From the NCBI RefSeq assembly GCF_003950295.1, contig NZ_RHNP01000033.1, positions 1 through 35,484 on the forward strand: a DNA stretch of 35,484 bases. The letters are read 5' to 3'. Below are positions 9,232-17,282 of the stretch, in pieces; the stretch's first letter is position 1; every line of letters starts with the position of its first letter. The notes below the pieces were generated by a model. That model saw nothing but the letters and a program-made list of their open reading frames with translations, did no database searches and was not told the DNA's origin. Both the position numbers and the translations under genes were made by a program. The DNA is from Loigolactobacillus iwatensis (GTDB lineage: Bacteria > Bacillota > Bacilli > Lactobacillales > Lactobacillaceae).

Positions 9232-10597
9232 GATTTAACTCCTTACTTGCGCGTTTAAGCATGACAATATAGAAGAAGAAAATAATTAGGTAGATTTCAT
9301 CTCCCCAGGAAAAGGTAAAAAATGCAATTACTGAAAAAAGAACTAACGTAAAGTAAAAGCTGTCCACAATGGTATTATAGAAAATTGCATTAGATAATTG
9401 GCTAGTAATTGCTTGTTTTTTTATCCGCCAAGCCAATTTTATCTTATTATATAAATAAATGAATAACGGTACAACTCCGGTTAACCCAAAACTCGCAAAA
9501 ATCATGCCCCAAATACTGAGCGCTGGATATCCAGTTTTTAAGAAATTAAAATGAAATTCGCCATTAAGCGTTGTTGCATGCGGCACAAATTTAAAAATAT
9601 AATAACTAAGATAACCTTGCCCCGCTCCAAATAGTGGGTAGTGCAAAAAAGTTTTAAACAACCCAATTGTTCCACCAACACGATTTCCTGTTCCTTGCTT
9701 GGCAAATAAATATTTAGTTAATAACGCGTGTACATATGGTACAAATTGATATAGCCCTGCAAGTAACACCAGTCCAACAATACCAATCACAAAATAAATT
9801 CGTCGGTACTCCTTTGGTGCTGAAACAAAAAGGCATAATAGAGCAATAATAATAACTAAAATACCAGTCGAAGTTTTTGCCAAAAGTAAAATTAAAAATA
9901 AAAATAATAAAAGTCCCAAATATTTCCAAACATAGCGAACACGTGCATTTTTGAAATAGTCAAAATGATTTTTGATTGCAGCAAGTATAAACGGTATAAA
10001 TACAATCCCTATTTGTGCTGAAAAATACGCGGCCTCTGATGAAAATCCATTGATTCGTCGCATAGTTGTCGTATAGCTACCAACCCAATAAAAATCTCCA
10101 CGATTGGCGTGTTCAACCTCAAATAAACGACCCATCAAATTAACCCACATGTCCGTTTTTCGACTAACAGTTGCAATGGCTTGTGGAATCAATACTAATA
10201 CCGAAAAAACAAATAATGTAATTAAAATGGATTTAGTGAAATTAAGTGCAGAAGCATCATCTTTAATGATGACACTCATAAAATAATAAACAAAGAAAAT
10301 ATTTCCAAAAAACAGAAAAACATTAACCGGACCGGTTGATAGGCCGCTTGTATTTTCTGGTTGATTTGTAACATTATAACTATAAATAATCATCACTAAC
10401 TGAGCCAAAATATTAATTAAGGTAATCGTCAAAACTTTTCGATTAACCATTATTGCACTAAAAGTTCCCCGTACTGTAACACAGCGATATAACATCATAA
10501 CCGCAAAAACATAAATCGGCAATGTTGCCAGAACACTTGGTAATGTGTAATTAATATTTTTTGTAAACAAACTAATAGGGATTATAAACCATTCCAT
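9221..10597 (-). CDS. wzy: Wzy-type polysaccharide polymerase
   Basis: A 458-residue protein with about 11-12 hydrophobic helices and a large extracytoplasmic loop near the C-terminal third, the usual layout of O-antigen/capsule polymerases. Sequence conservation in this class is low. The assignment rests on topology, size and position between the Wzz-like and glycosyltransferase genes. I chose ATG 10597 because GAGGTG lies six bases upstream. A GTG three codons earlier would sit inside that ribosome binding site. Confidence 0.85.
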   Translation of the reverse strand: MEWFIIPISLFTKNINYTLPSVLATLPIYVFAVMMLYRCVTVRGTFSAIMVNRKVLTITLINILAQLVMIIYSYNVTNQPENTSGLSTGPVNVFLFFGNIFFVYYFMSVIIKDDASALNFTKSILITLFVFSVLVLIPQAIATVSRKTDMWVNLMGRLFEVEHANRGDFYWVGSYTTTMRRINGFSSEAAYFSAQIGIVFIPFILAAIKNHFDYFKNARVRYVWKYLGLLLFLFLILLLAKTSTGILVIIIALLCLFVSAPKEYRRIYFVIGIVGLVLLAGLYQFVPYVHALLTKYLFAKQGTGNRVGGTIGLFKTFLHYPLFGAGQGYLSYYIFKFVPHATTLNGEFHFNFLKTGYPALSIWGMIFASFGLTGVVPLFIYLYNKIKLAWRIKKQAITSQLSNAIFYNTIVDSFYFTLVLFSVIAFFTFSWGDEIYLIIFFFYIVMLKRASKELNLER

Positions 10598-10626
10598 GCT
10601 ATTCACCTCATAAAATATTCCGAATT

Positions 10627-11502
10627 TTAACGTTTAAATGGATTCACCAATATCCCCATTTGCCAAAGAACAATCAGGCTTCCAATTATAAGGCCAATTA
10701 AACTACCCAAAAAGCCATATTTTAATCTATTCATTGGACTTTGGATTATCTGTTTTGTAGTATTCTGTGTCACTATTTGAATACGTTGTTTGTTTGACGA
10801 TTGCCGTTTTAATTCAGAAATAATTGTTGCTGACGTTTTAACTGCCAGTTTTGGTGAATTACCAGTCGTATTTAGATTAAGGTTTGGTGACTGTGCATTA
10901 ATAATTATCTGCACATTATGCTGTAATTGGGACAAGCTTTGCTGATAACTTGAGTCCGACTGTAATTGTTGTTGAACAGATTTTAAAAATTTAGCAGAAC
11001 GAATCTTATCCTGATACTTCATGCGTGCAGAGTTATCTACTTCCCATTTTGCTACTTTATGGATCTTATGTTGCCGTAACAACTTTTGACGTTCTTTTTT
11101 CTCCTTTTGTTTATCTTTTTTGGGATTAGATTTTTCAGGCGTTATTATTTGGTTATTCTGTGGCCTTAATGCATCTTTATCCTGCAAACTTTCAATAAAT
11201 TGATGTATTTTCCCACTAATTGTTGTCGCAGGCTTTTCCGGTGCAGGCAATGGGATAGGCTTTTTCTTTTTAGGTATTGTAGAAAACTTTTGCGCCAATT
11301 TTTTGTCATTTTTATCAACTGGCACGTATGTAGTATATTTTTTCTCTACATAAAAAATAGCGCTTGCTTTATATGTTGGCTGGTAAAATACTTTAGCTGC
11401 GAAAATACCACTCATTGCAAAAATAATTATCGCTAATAAGATTACATACCAACGTCGGAGCAGAGCTTTAAAAAGTCCCACTATAGAAATTTCATCTTTC
11501 AT
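10627..11502 (-). CDS. Wzz/CpsC-like chain-length regulator with a long lysine-rich insert
   Basis: A 291-residue protein with the two-helix Wzz/CpsC layout: transmembrane helix at about 17-37, extracytoplasmic domain, and a second helix at about 268-288. It starts DEISIVGLFKALLRRWYVIL, typical of Gram-positive polysaccharide copolymerases. Residues about 58-150 form an unusually long Lys/Pro/Gln-rich stretch (KKKKPIPLPAPEKP, then KKDKQKEKKERQK). No CpsD/Wze tyrosine kinase or CpsB/Wzh phosphatase follows, so control of chain length by kinase phosphorylation is not evident in this window. GGGGA precedes the ATG at short spacing. Confidence 0.82.
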   Translation of the reverse strand: MKDEISIVGLFKALLRRWYVILLAIIIFAMSGIFAAKVFYQPTYKASAIFYVEKKYTTYVPVDKNDKKLAQKFSTIPKKKKPIPLPAPEKPATTISGKIHQFIESLQDKDALRPQNNQIITPEKSNPKKDKQKEKKERQKLLRQHKIHKVAKWEVDNSARMKYQDKIRSAKFLKSVQQQLQSDSSYQQSLSQLQHNVQIIINAQSPNLNLNTTGNSPKLAVKTSATIISELKRQSSNKQRIQIVTQNTTKQIIQSPMNRLKYGFLGSLIGLIIGSLIVLWQMGILVNPFKR

Positions 11503-11560
11503 AAGATCCCCACACTCATTAATTAGATTTGCTATTCAGTCATAAATCGATCCATATACA

Positions 11561-11593
11561 AATGTGCTGATGATATTAAACCACCAGCACATT
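11561..11593. other. Intercistronic hairpin after the initiating transferase gene
   Basis: AATGTGCTG (11561-11569) and CAGCACATT (11585-11593) form a perfect 9-bp inverted repeat with a 15-nt loop, between the first gene of the operon and the Wzz-like gene. No clear U tract follows on the minus strand, so it is more likely an RNA processing, stabilising or attenuating structure than a full terminator. Confidence 0.5.
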
Positions 11594-11603
11594 CCTTAAT
11601 TTT

Positions 11604-12320
11604 TTAATAGGCACCCGTACTCTTAAAAATACTGATAATATTTAAGAACACGATCTTGACATCGAACCAAAAATTGGCGTGATCAATATAATACATCTCA
11701 ATATCGCAACGTTCGGGATAACCGATGTTGCTGCGGCCACTTGCTTGCCAATAACCCATTGCACCAGGCGTCATGGATAACAGTTTACGCACATTGTCGC
11801 CGTATTCCTTTAATTCCGTCCGGACAACGGGACGGGGTCCAACTAGTGCCATATCGCCCTTTAAGATGTTAATGAACTGTGGTAACTCATCAATCGACGT
11901 CTTTCGGATAATTCGTCCAAAATGCGTGATCCGGGGATCTTCTTCGGCAGGTAGCTTATAGCTGTTGGCGAGGTACTTTTTGTATAACGCCGGATTTGCT
12001 TTTAATTTTTTGTCTGCATTGACGACCATCGAACGAAATTTCCAGATCTTGAACGGCTTCCCGTTCTTCCCGATTCGTTCTTGCTTATAGATCATCGGTC
12101 CACGGTTTTCACCAAAACGATAAAGGATAAACATAACCGCAAACACTGGGATTAAGCAGATCAAGGCGATGATAGAAACGACGATATCGCAAAGCCGCTT
12201 AATCGCTAAATAAGTCTTTGATTTGCTCATTGGTTGTTCTCCACGAAATAATATTGGGTCGGCATCCTTATGGTAAAAATCAGATTGCCAACGACGCCCA
12301 ACTGTTTCCTTTTTTTCCAT
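11604..12320 (-). CDS. Undecaprenyl-phosphate sugar-1-phosphate transferase (initiating transferase)
   Basis: It starts repeat-unit synthesis by moving a hexose-1-phosphate from a UDP-sugar to undecaprenyl phosphate. The 238-residue protein has one N-terminal hydrophobic helix (about 44-68), then the bacterial sugar transferase domain: IYKQERIGKNGKPFKIWKFRSM, SIDELPQFINILKGDMALVGPRP and the MTPGAMGYWQASGRS region. It is the short WcaJ/CpsE C-terminal type, lacking the multi-helix N-terminal half. The start at 12320 is decided by GGGGAGG seven to eight bases upstream; a GTG-type start eight codons earlier would hide this site. It is the first gene of the operon. The sugar (glucose, galactose or other) is not determined. 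Confidence 0.93.
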   Translation of the reverse strand: MEKKETVGRRWQSDFYHKDADPILFRGEQPMSKSKTYLAIKRLCDIVVSIIALICLIPVFAVMFILYRFGENRGPMIYKQERIGKNGKPFKIWKFRSMVVNADKKLKANPALYKKYLANSYKLPAEEDPRITHFGRIIRKTSIDELPQFINILKGDMALVGPRPVVRTELKEYGDNVRKLLSMTPGAMGYWQASGRSNIGYPERCDIEMYYIDHANFWFDVKIVFLNIISIFKSTGAY

Positions 12321-12517
12321 TGTTGGTCCTCCCCTAACGTCCAAAACTGACGTTAGTTTAGTCAGCGTAAGTTTTCAATAACAACAGGCGCTTCATTACT
12401 ACCAAGAAGCGCACGCCACTAGCGTTTAGAACTGCTAGCCGAATGATTAGCTTCATTTTACTTACGTAACCTAATTACAACAGCAACAAGTATACCCAAA
12501 ATTTTCTACGAACACAA
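12321..12517 (-). promoter_or_regulatory. Promoter and three-hairpin leader of the polysaccharide operon
   Basis: On the minus strand, TATACT (12489-12494) has TTGTGT 17 bp upstream (12512-12517), giving a likely start near 12482 and a leader of about 160 nt. The leader holds three successive inverted repeats: CTAGC/GCTAG, GCGCTT/AAGCGC (12388-12393 with 12407-12412) and CTAACGTC/GACGTTAG (12334-12341 with 12349-12356). The last ends right at the ribosome binding site (12329-12334). The promoter is inferred from hexamers only. Confidence 0.55.
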
Positions 12518-12927
12518 GTCATTCTTGAAAGGCGACCTGCTTGCTGCTTTGAAATGGCGTTTGGCTTTTGCCTTGTTTCAAACGCTAACGAAAAACAAAA
12601 TTGGCCGTTAATCCTTTTTGATGCCGGAAGTAAACGACTGCCTTCTTAAAATCACGTCTAGACCATGTTTGGAAAACACCTTTTTAGAATGGCCTAGTTG
12701 ATGCAAACGTGGTTAAAAATTAGTTTGCTAATTTAATGGTATTTTACCGCAATTCAATCCCTTGATTCAACTAAAGTCATTTAACCATTTAAAGTTTAAG
12801 AATTTCGTAAGAAGTTGCCGTGAATTTCATGAGCGACCCACAACCAACGTTTACGGACCGGTAAAAAACGTGGTAGGATATAATTTGTTAGGTTATTGAC
12901 ATATTTTAACACACAAGGGAGCCGCTC
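12518..12927. other. Intergenic region upstream of the TIR-like gene
   Basis: No gene is supported. CTAGACCAT (12658-12666) is nearly inverted at 12689-12697 around a GTTTGGAAAACACC core, which resembles the GTTTGAAAA motif repeated elsewhere in the window. TTTAC/GTAAA arms flank a centre at 12850-12865, and a TATAAT (12879-12884) is the likely -10 of the TIR-like gene, without a clear -35. Confidence 0.4.
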
Positions 12928-13335
12928 ATGTCTAGTCAATTACTGGTCAGCTACGATAACGATCACGATGAATGTCAGCGTTACATCTACCTGCTGCGTA
13001 AATGGGGCCAAAACCCCAATTTCCCCGACGTCATTTTTCAGGAACAACACATGGCGCCAACGGAAAAATTGGCCGCGGTTCCAGCAGTCAATGAGCAAGC
13101 CGTCAAGGACTGCTCGGCATTGCTACTATTAATTGGCAACCAAACGATGGAGAACGCCTACTGGGTTGGCTGGCAAATCACGGCTGCGGTCGCTTACCAC
13201 AAACCGGTAATCATTTACAAATTGCGGGCTGCCTACCTGTCACCTTACGAAGTCTATGATTATGATGTTGCCTGGTTGGCCGAATTTTCTTACGATGCGA
13301 TCCGGACGATTTTTTTGGAAGTCGCTAAAGAATAA
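12928..13335 (+). CDS. Stand-alone TIR-like protein (ThsB/MTH538-like, DUF1863 type)
   Basis: A 135-residue cytosolic protein built like a single TIR-like flavodoxin fold: LLVSYDNDHDE at the N terminus, then CSALLLLIGNQT (62-73), YWVGWQITAA (78-87) and HKPVIIYKL. This order matches the TIR-like family that includes the Thoeris sensor ThsB, where the segment usually reads WVNWE. Here the acidic position is glutamine (Q83), so NAD-processing activity may be lost. No ThsA-like or other effector lies next to it. It is a single-gene plus-strand unit with a strong AAGGGAG site and its own terminator, between the polysaccharide and lic operons. It could be a defence sensor or a non-defence TIR-like protein. 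Confidence 0.7.
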   Translation: MSSQLLVSYDNDHDECQRYIYLLRKWGQNPNFPDVIFQEQHMAPTEKLAAVPAVNEQAVKDCSALLLLIGNQTMENAYWVGWQITAAVAYHKPVIIYKLRAAYLSPYEVYDYDVAWLAEFSYDAIRTIFLEVAKE

Positions 13336-13352
13336 ATATTTAGCGACTTTTA
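13319..13352 (+). terminator. Intrinsic terminator of the TIR-like gene
   Basis: AAGTCGCTAAA (13319-13329) pairs with TTTAGCGACTT (13339-13349) and is followed by TTTA. The left arm overlaps the last codons and the stop. Confidence 0.8.
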
Positions 13353-13403
13353 CTATGCGCTCAAGTACTTTAAATATTTTGAAATTCCTATATTAAAAAT
13401 AAG

Positions 13404-14108
13404 TCACTTTTTTACATTTTCTACAATTCGTAATTTTTTCTGAATAATTCGATATTGTTCTTGAGTATCCATTTCATATACTGCAAATTCTGGTACCTGC
13501 CATGTTGTAATGTGTAATTGTTTTAAAATATTAGCTGGGATATTATCCCAGTATAGTGTTGCATCGGTGAGTGTATCTTCAGTTAAATATTTGCTGTATG
13601 TTGCCTTGATCACCTCAGCATCGGCAGCACTCCAATAAGAAATCCCCGACATAGACGGAATGTGTTTAGCAGTGATTAGCATTTTAGTTACTCGTCCTTC
13701 AATTTCAACGGGACACCACTCTGTGCCGTGGAGTTGGCGTAAAATTGTAATATAAGTACTCTGATGTAACGGTTTAAAAATATTTTTATTCATTACAGTA
13801 TCGGCGTCAATCACATAGGAATTACCAAAATAAGGGAGTGCTTTACTAAAGGTGTAAATACTGTTATAAGAACGGTAATGATCATTATAAATCAATTTAA
13901 CACCAGGATACTTTTCAACCAAGTAGTCAAAAGTTTTGGCCAAATACCCTGTTACAATATTAATTTCATGAATTCCGGCAATTTGCAGCATTTTAATGGT
14001 ACGCTCTAAATTAGGAATACCATTAATTGGTAATAGCGATTTATGTCGCTGTGTGGTCATCTCTTTAAAACGACTCCCAAGACCTGCTGCCATAATAATT
14101 GCATTCAT
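13404..14108 (-). CDS. licC: CTP:phosphocholine cytidylyltransferase-like nucleotidyltransferase
   Basis: LicC activates phosphocholine to CDP-choline. The 234-residue protein has an intact nucleotidyltransferase signature (IIMAAGLGSRF, then RHKSLLPING), so both the GxGxR loop and the lysine are present. VIDADTVM supplies the metal-binding acid. A separate single-domain enzyme of this size matches LicC of lic loci. AAAGGAG precedes the ATG, 21 bp after licB. It is the third gene of the lic operon. The substrate could also be phosphoethanolamine or a sugar phosphate, but the neighbouring LicA-like kinase, LicB-like transporter and distant licD favour choline. Confidence 0.85.
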   Translation of the reverse strand: MNAIIMAAGLGSRFKEMTTQRHKSLLPINGIPNLERTIKMLQIAGIHEINIVTGYLAKTFDYLVEKYPGVKLIYNDHYRSYNSIYTFSKALPYFGNSYVIDADTVMNKNIFKPLHQSTYITILRQLHGTEWCPVEIEGRVTKMLITAKHIPSMSGISYWSAADAEVIKATYSKYLTEDTLTDATLYWDNIPANILKQLHITTWQVPEFAVYEMDTQEQYRIIQKKLRIVENVKK

Positions 14109-14128
14109 AACATTTTAGCTCCTTTAAT

Positions 14129-15073
14129 CTATTTTCGTAAAAACAATTTAAAAAATTCCCTTGGATTATCTGTTGTTAAAATTGATCCAATAATAATTAA
14201 GATGGCTAGTAAAAATGTTTTAAAATCAATCCCATTACCAAAAAATATTCCAATTAAGATTGCCCACGCTGAATAACTAATATTCAATCCCATTGCAACA
14301 ATCGGTCCAACAATATTAATTGATCGATAATAGCATAAGTAAGAACTAGTTCCTGCTAATGCTGTTAGGACTAAGAGCCCAATAACCGGCTGCTTTAGAA
14401 CGACACCAACTAAGGGGTACCCATTAACAAGTGGCATAATAATTGCTGCATAAGTGAAAGCAGAAACTAGCTGTCGTATTTGTAAGGCAACATCAGGTAG
14501 AACATCGTTTTTCATCCCATATGAACAGATTACGGACTCACAACCCCAACCAATCACACATAACATTGCAAACATAAATCCTAACAAATTATTATGCGGC
14601 GTTTCACTCGTTGTAAAACCCAAAATCATTGTAGCGATAATCGCAAGACATAGACCAAAAACACCTCGTAATTTTAAACGTTCATGTAAAAATAAATAAC
14701 TAAATAGAGCCCCAACTGCAGGGTACATTGCCGATATCACCGCCGTATTAGAAGCACCAATATAATGAATAGCCAATACATAACCCGTCATTCCAATTGG
14801 GCCACCAAACAGAGCGGCTAACATTACAAAACGACCACTACGTGAAACAAGTGCTTGACCTAACAACTTAAAATTATGTGCTACTCCTGTATACAATAAC
14901 ATCCAGAGACTGGAGAAAGTATCATGGAGAAAGGTTGCAACCAATGGCGCAATGACTAAATAATGTTTAAACGGAGATAGGCCTAATATAACACCAATTA
15001 ATACAGTATCTAACCCCCACAGCAGACCACCAGTTAAACCAAACACATTACCTGAGGCCTCACTTTGCTTCAT
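14129..15073 (-). CDS. licB: LicB-like EamA/DMT-family transporter (probable choline uptake)
   Basis: A 314-residue membrane protein with about ten hydrophobic helices in two EamA halves (NVFGLTGGLLWGLDTVLIG at the start; GTSSYLCYYRSINIVGPIVA in the second half). In lic loci the DMT transporter LicB imports choline. The ATG overlaps the end of the upstream kinase-fusion gene by 14 bp, and its AGGAGG lies inside that gene, so the two are translationally coupled. Substrate is inferred from the operon. Confidence 0.85.
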   Translation of the reverse strand: MKQSEASGNVFGLTGGLLWGLDTVLIGVILGLSPFKHYLVIAPLVATFLHDTFSSLWMLLYTGVAHNFKLLGQALVSRSGRFVMLAALFGGPIGMTGYVLAIHYIGASNTAVISAMYPAVGALFSYLFLHERLKLRGVFGLCLAIIATMILGFTTSETPHNNLLGFMFAMLCVIGWGCESVICSYGMKNDVLPDVALQIRQLVSAFTYAAIIMPLVNGYPLVGVVLKQPVIGLLVLTALAGTSSYLCYYRSINIVGPIVAMGLNISYSAWAILIGIFFGNGIDFKTFLLAILIIIGSILTTDNPREFFKLFLRK

Positions 15074-16922
15074 TTAAAAGTACCTCCTGCATCAGCTTCA
15101 CGCCTCGATCATAACGATCTCGGCCATAACGTCCAAAGTTTTCACCGCTGGCCTCTTTAGCAATTGTCCACGTACTCCATAACATATCCTGAAAGACTTT
15201 AAATATATTAAGCTTGGTTAATTCGGCAGTACTCGGTCGATGCGTAAAATAATCACTCAAAAATTGCTGTGTTTCATTTGTTGTTAACTGACTTTCATTA
15301 CACAAGGCCGCTAGATCCCAAAACGGATCATTCATTCCAGAGTATTCCCAATCAATTAAAAACAATCTTCCCTGATCACTTTTAACAAAATTTTCGGCAA
15401 CTAAATCGTTGTGACAAGGTTGACTGGTTAGGCCATACTTATGCTCCAATAAATGGTATAGCTGAAATACTTGTTGCCGAACATTTTCATAATCAGGATA
15501 ATAATCGGCACCCTCCTTATTGACAATCTGTTCATATTTATGCCATTCAGAAATAAAGTCAAATTGATTAGGAAATTCAAGTTCTGAAAAATGCAATTTA
15601 TGCAGCATCTGTGCAATCTGACGTAAATTATCACTAAAACGAACTGTGCGTGGTGATAGAGTCACCGCACCAGGAACTGACTTAGCAATCTTTATTCCTG
15701 TTTGTGGATTAATATATTTGGTTTCCACATTTAGGCCGAGAATACTACCTAACTGAGCATTTAATGCTTCACTTTGACGATCAATCATAACTTCTGTCCA
15801 TTTACCAGGAATTCGGATAAAATAATCCTGTCCATCCACTATTGCCTCATAATTGGTGTTAGTCATCCCCCCGGCAAAATGAATATCGCTAATGGCACTA
15901 GCCTGTACATTGAGGATTGTCTGAATTTGCTGTTTAGCATAATCTATCTGATTATCGTTTTCATTGCGCCTAATTAATGGATAGATATAATCCTGTGCGC
16001 GTCTATATTGTTTTTCATTATCAAGATCGGCCCATGCAGTATTACTAGACAGTAAGCATTTAACTTCATAGGATTGACTGGCCTCTAATAATAGATATTC
16101 GTAGTTAAGCCATTCATTTTGATTGTCTTGGTATAAATAAAACATTTCATTCAATAAAGTATGCGAAACTCGACTGATGCCAACCATTTCGGCGGACAAA
16201 CGGTTCATTTGACGGATATCCTTAGAGATTCGAACTAAATTATTTTGTTGATCAAAATCAACGAAGGCCTCATCGCCAGAGCCACTAATACTGGCCGTAA
16301 TAATGCTATTTGCCGCCTTATTATCCATAATTTGGTCAAGCAACATACTCTCGTATAATAAGTCGCCTTCTATAATAAGACAATCTCCATTAATCTGCCC
16401 TCTGACTAGGGCTAAAGATCGCATAGTTCCTGTAGTGGCATAAGCCATATTCTCTAAAAAAATCACATTACGATTGGCAAGGTGTGCTTTAACTTGATTA
16501 GCACCATATCCAACTATAACGTAAACATTCTCAATTTTGAAACTATTTAATAACGTCAAGGTTCGATCTATTGGTGTCGTATTATCAATTGGCAGCAGGC
16601 AAGCAGGCAGTTCAAAATCCTTAGCTTTCCCTGCGGCCAAAATAATTGCAGTATTAAGCCGATGATTAGCTTGTTGTTCAGTTTTCAACCGGATTTTACG
16701 ATAAGCCATCAAAGTTACGTTTAAACGTTGGCGCCCCAATTGAGTCAGTTGATAAGTAAAGGAACGACCACGTTTACTAATAATAATCAAATTTTTGGTC
16801 TCTAGATGTCGTAATAATGCATTAGTGGTTCCTACTGAAAGACCAATTTTATTTGCAATTTGTCGCTGAGTTACTTGTTTATTATTATTTAATTCTAATA
16901 ATATTTCATCAATTTTATCCAT
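15060..16922 (-). CDS. Winged-helix / degenerate nucleotidyltransferase / choline-kinase (LicA-like) fusion
   Basis: The 620-residue protein has three parts. Residues 1-75 are a winged helix (KQVTQRQIANKIGLSVGTTNALL). Residues about 91-320 are a nucleotidyltransferase fold (IILAAGKAKDF, IIEGDLLYES). Residues about 327-620 are an APH/choline-kinase domain with AGGMTNTNY, the Brenner motif HNDLVAEN at 504-511 and LIDWEYSGMNDPFWDLA from 522. The kinase would phosphorylate choline after LicB uptake. The nucleotidyltransferase signature is damaged: GxGxR reads GKAKD and the lysine of PK reads A (LPACLLPI, 105-112), so it is probably inactive or altered. I use ATG 16922, with AGAGGTG six bases upstream, instead of a GTG at 16931. 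The helix domain probably regulates the operon. Confidence 0.9.
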   Translation of the reverse strand: MDKIDEILLELNNNKQVTQRQIANKIGLSVGTTNALLRHLETKNLIIISKRGRSFTYQLTQLGRQRLNVTLMAYRKIRLKTEQQANHRLNTAIILAAGKAKDFELPACLLPIDNTTPIDRTLTLLNSFKIENVYVIVGYGANQVKAHLANRNVIFLENMAYATTGTMRSLALVRGQINGDCLIIEGDLLYESMLLDQIMDNKAANSIITASISGSGDEAFVDFDQQNNLVRISKDIRQMNRLSAEMVGISRVSHTLLNEMFYLYQDNQNEWLNYEYLLLEASQSYEVKCLLSSNTAWADLDNEKQYRRAQDYIYPLIRRNENDNQIDYAKQQIQTILNVQASAISDIHFAGGMTNTNYEAIVDGQDYFIRIPGKWTEVMIDRQSEALNAQLGSILGLNVETKYINPQTGIKIAKSVPGAVTLSPRTVRFSDNLRQIAQMLHKLHFSELEFPNQFDFISEWHKYEQIVNKEGADYYPDYENVRQQVFQLYHLLEHKYGLTSQPCHNDLVAENFVKSDQGRLFLIDWEYSGMNDPFWDLAALCNESQLTTNETQQFLSDYFTHRPSTAELTKLNIFKVFQDMLWSTWTIAKEASGENFGRYGRDRYDRGVKLMQEVLLNEAK

Positions 16923-16935
16923 GACATTCACCTCT

Positions 16936-16986
16936 TGTTCATTTATTGAACATAACTAAAGTACCGTAATTCAAGAATCATGTCAA
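16936..16986 (-). promoter_or_regulatory. Promoter and operator of the lic operon
   Basis: On the minus strand TTGACA (16981-16986) is followed after exactly 17 bp by TACTTT (16958-16963), a near-consensus vegetative promoter. Just downstream lies a perfect dyad TGTTCA-TTTAT-TGAACA (16936-16952), between the -10 and the ribosome binding site, a classic repressor position. The first gene carries a winged helix, so autoregulation is likely. Confidence 0.8.
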
Positions 16987-17196
16987 GATCTGCAATTTAT
17001 ATATCATAAACAAAAACGAATGAAGTCGCTTTTTTATGACAATCAATCAGGACAGTCATTTAATTCATCATTATGCTTAAAAAAGATTGTTACTTGTAAG
17101 TTACTCTTAAAAATATGTTTACCACCCGTAATTTATCGAAAATCAGTTTGCCGATCTTCTAACTAATTCAATCGGAAATAAAATTTTCCAAACACA

Positions 17197-17240
17197 AAAT
17201 AGCCTGCTAAACGTCATTTTCAACGTTTAGCAAGCTATTT
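17197..17240 (-). terminator. Intrinsic terminator after the adhesin gene
   Basis: AAATAGC plus TGCTAAACG on the left pairs with CGTTTAGCA plus GCTATTT on the right around a short AT-rich loop, about 43 bp beyond the adhesin stop. The rest of 16987-17282 shows no gene. Confidence 0.8.
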
Positions 17241-17282
17241 CACGTCTATTTACAAATCAAAGTTCAATTTACGAAATAAGCG

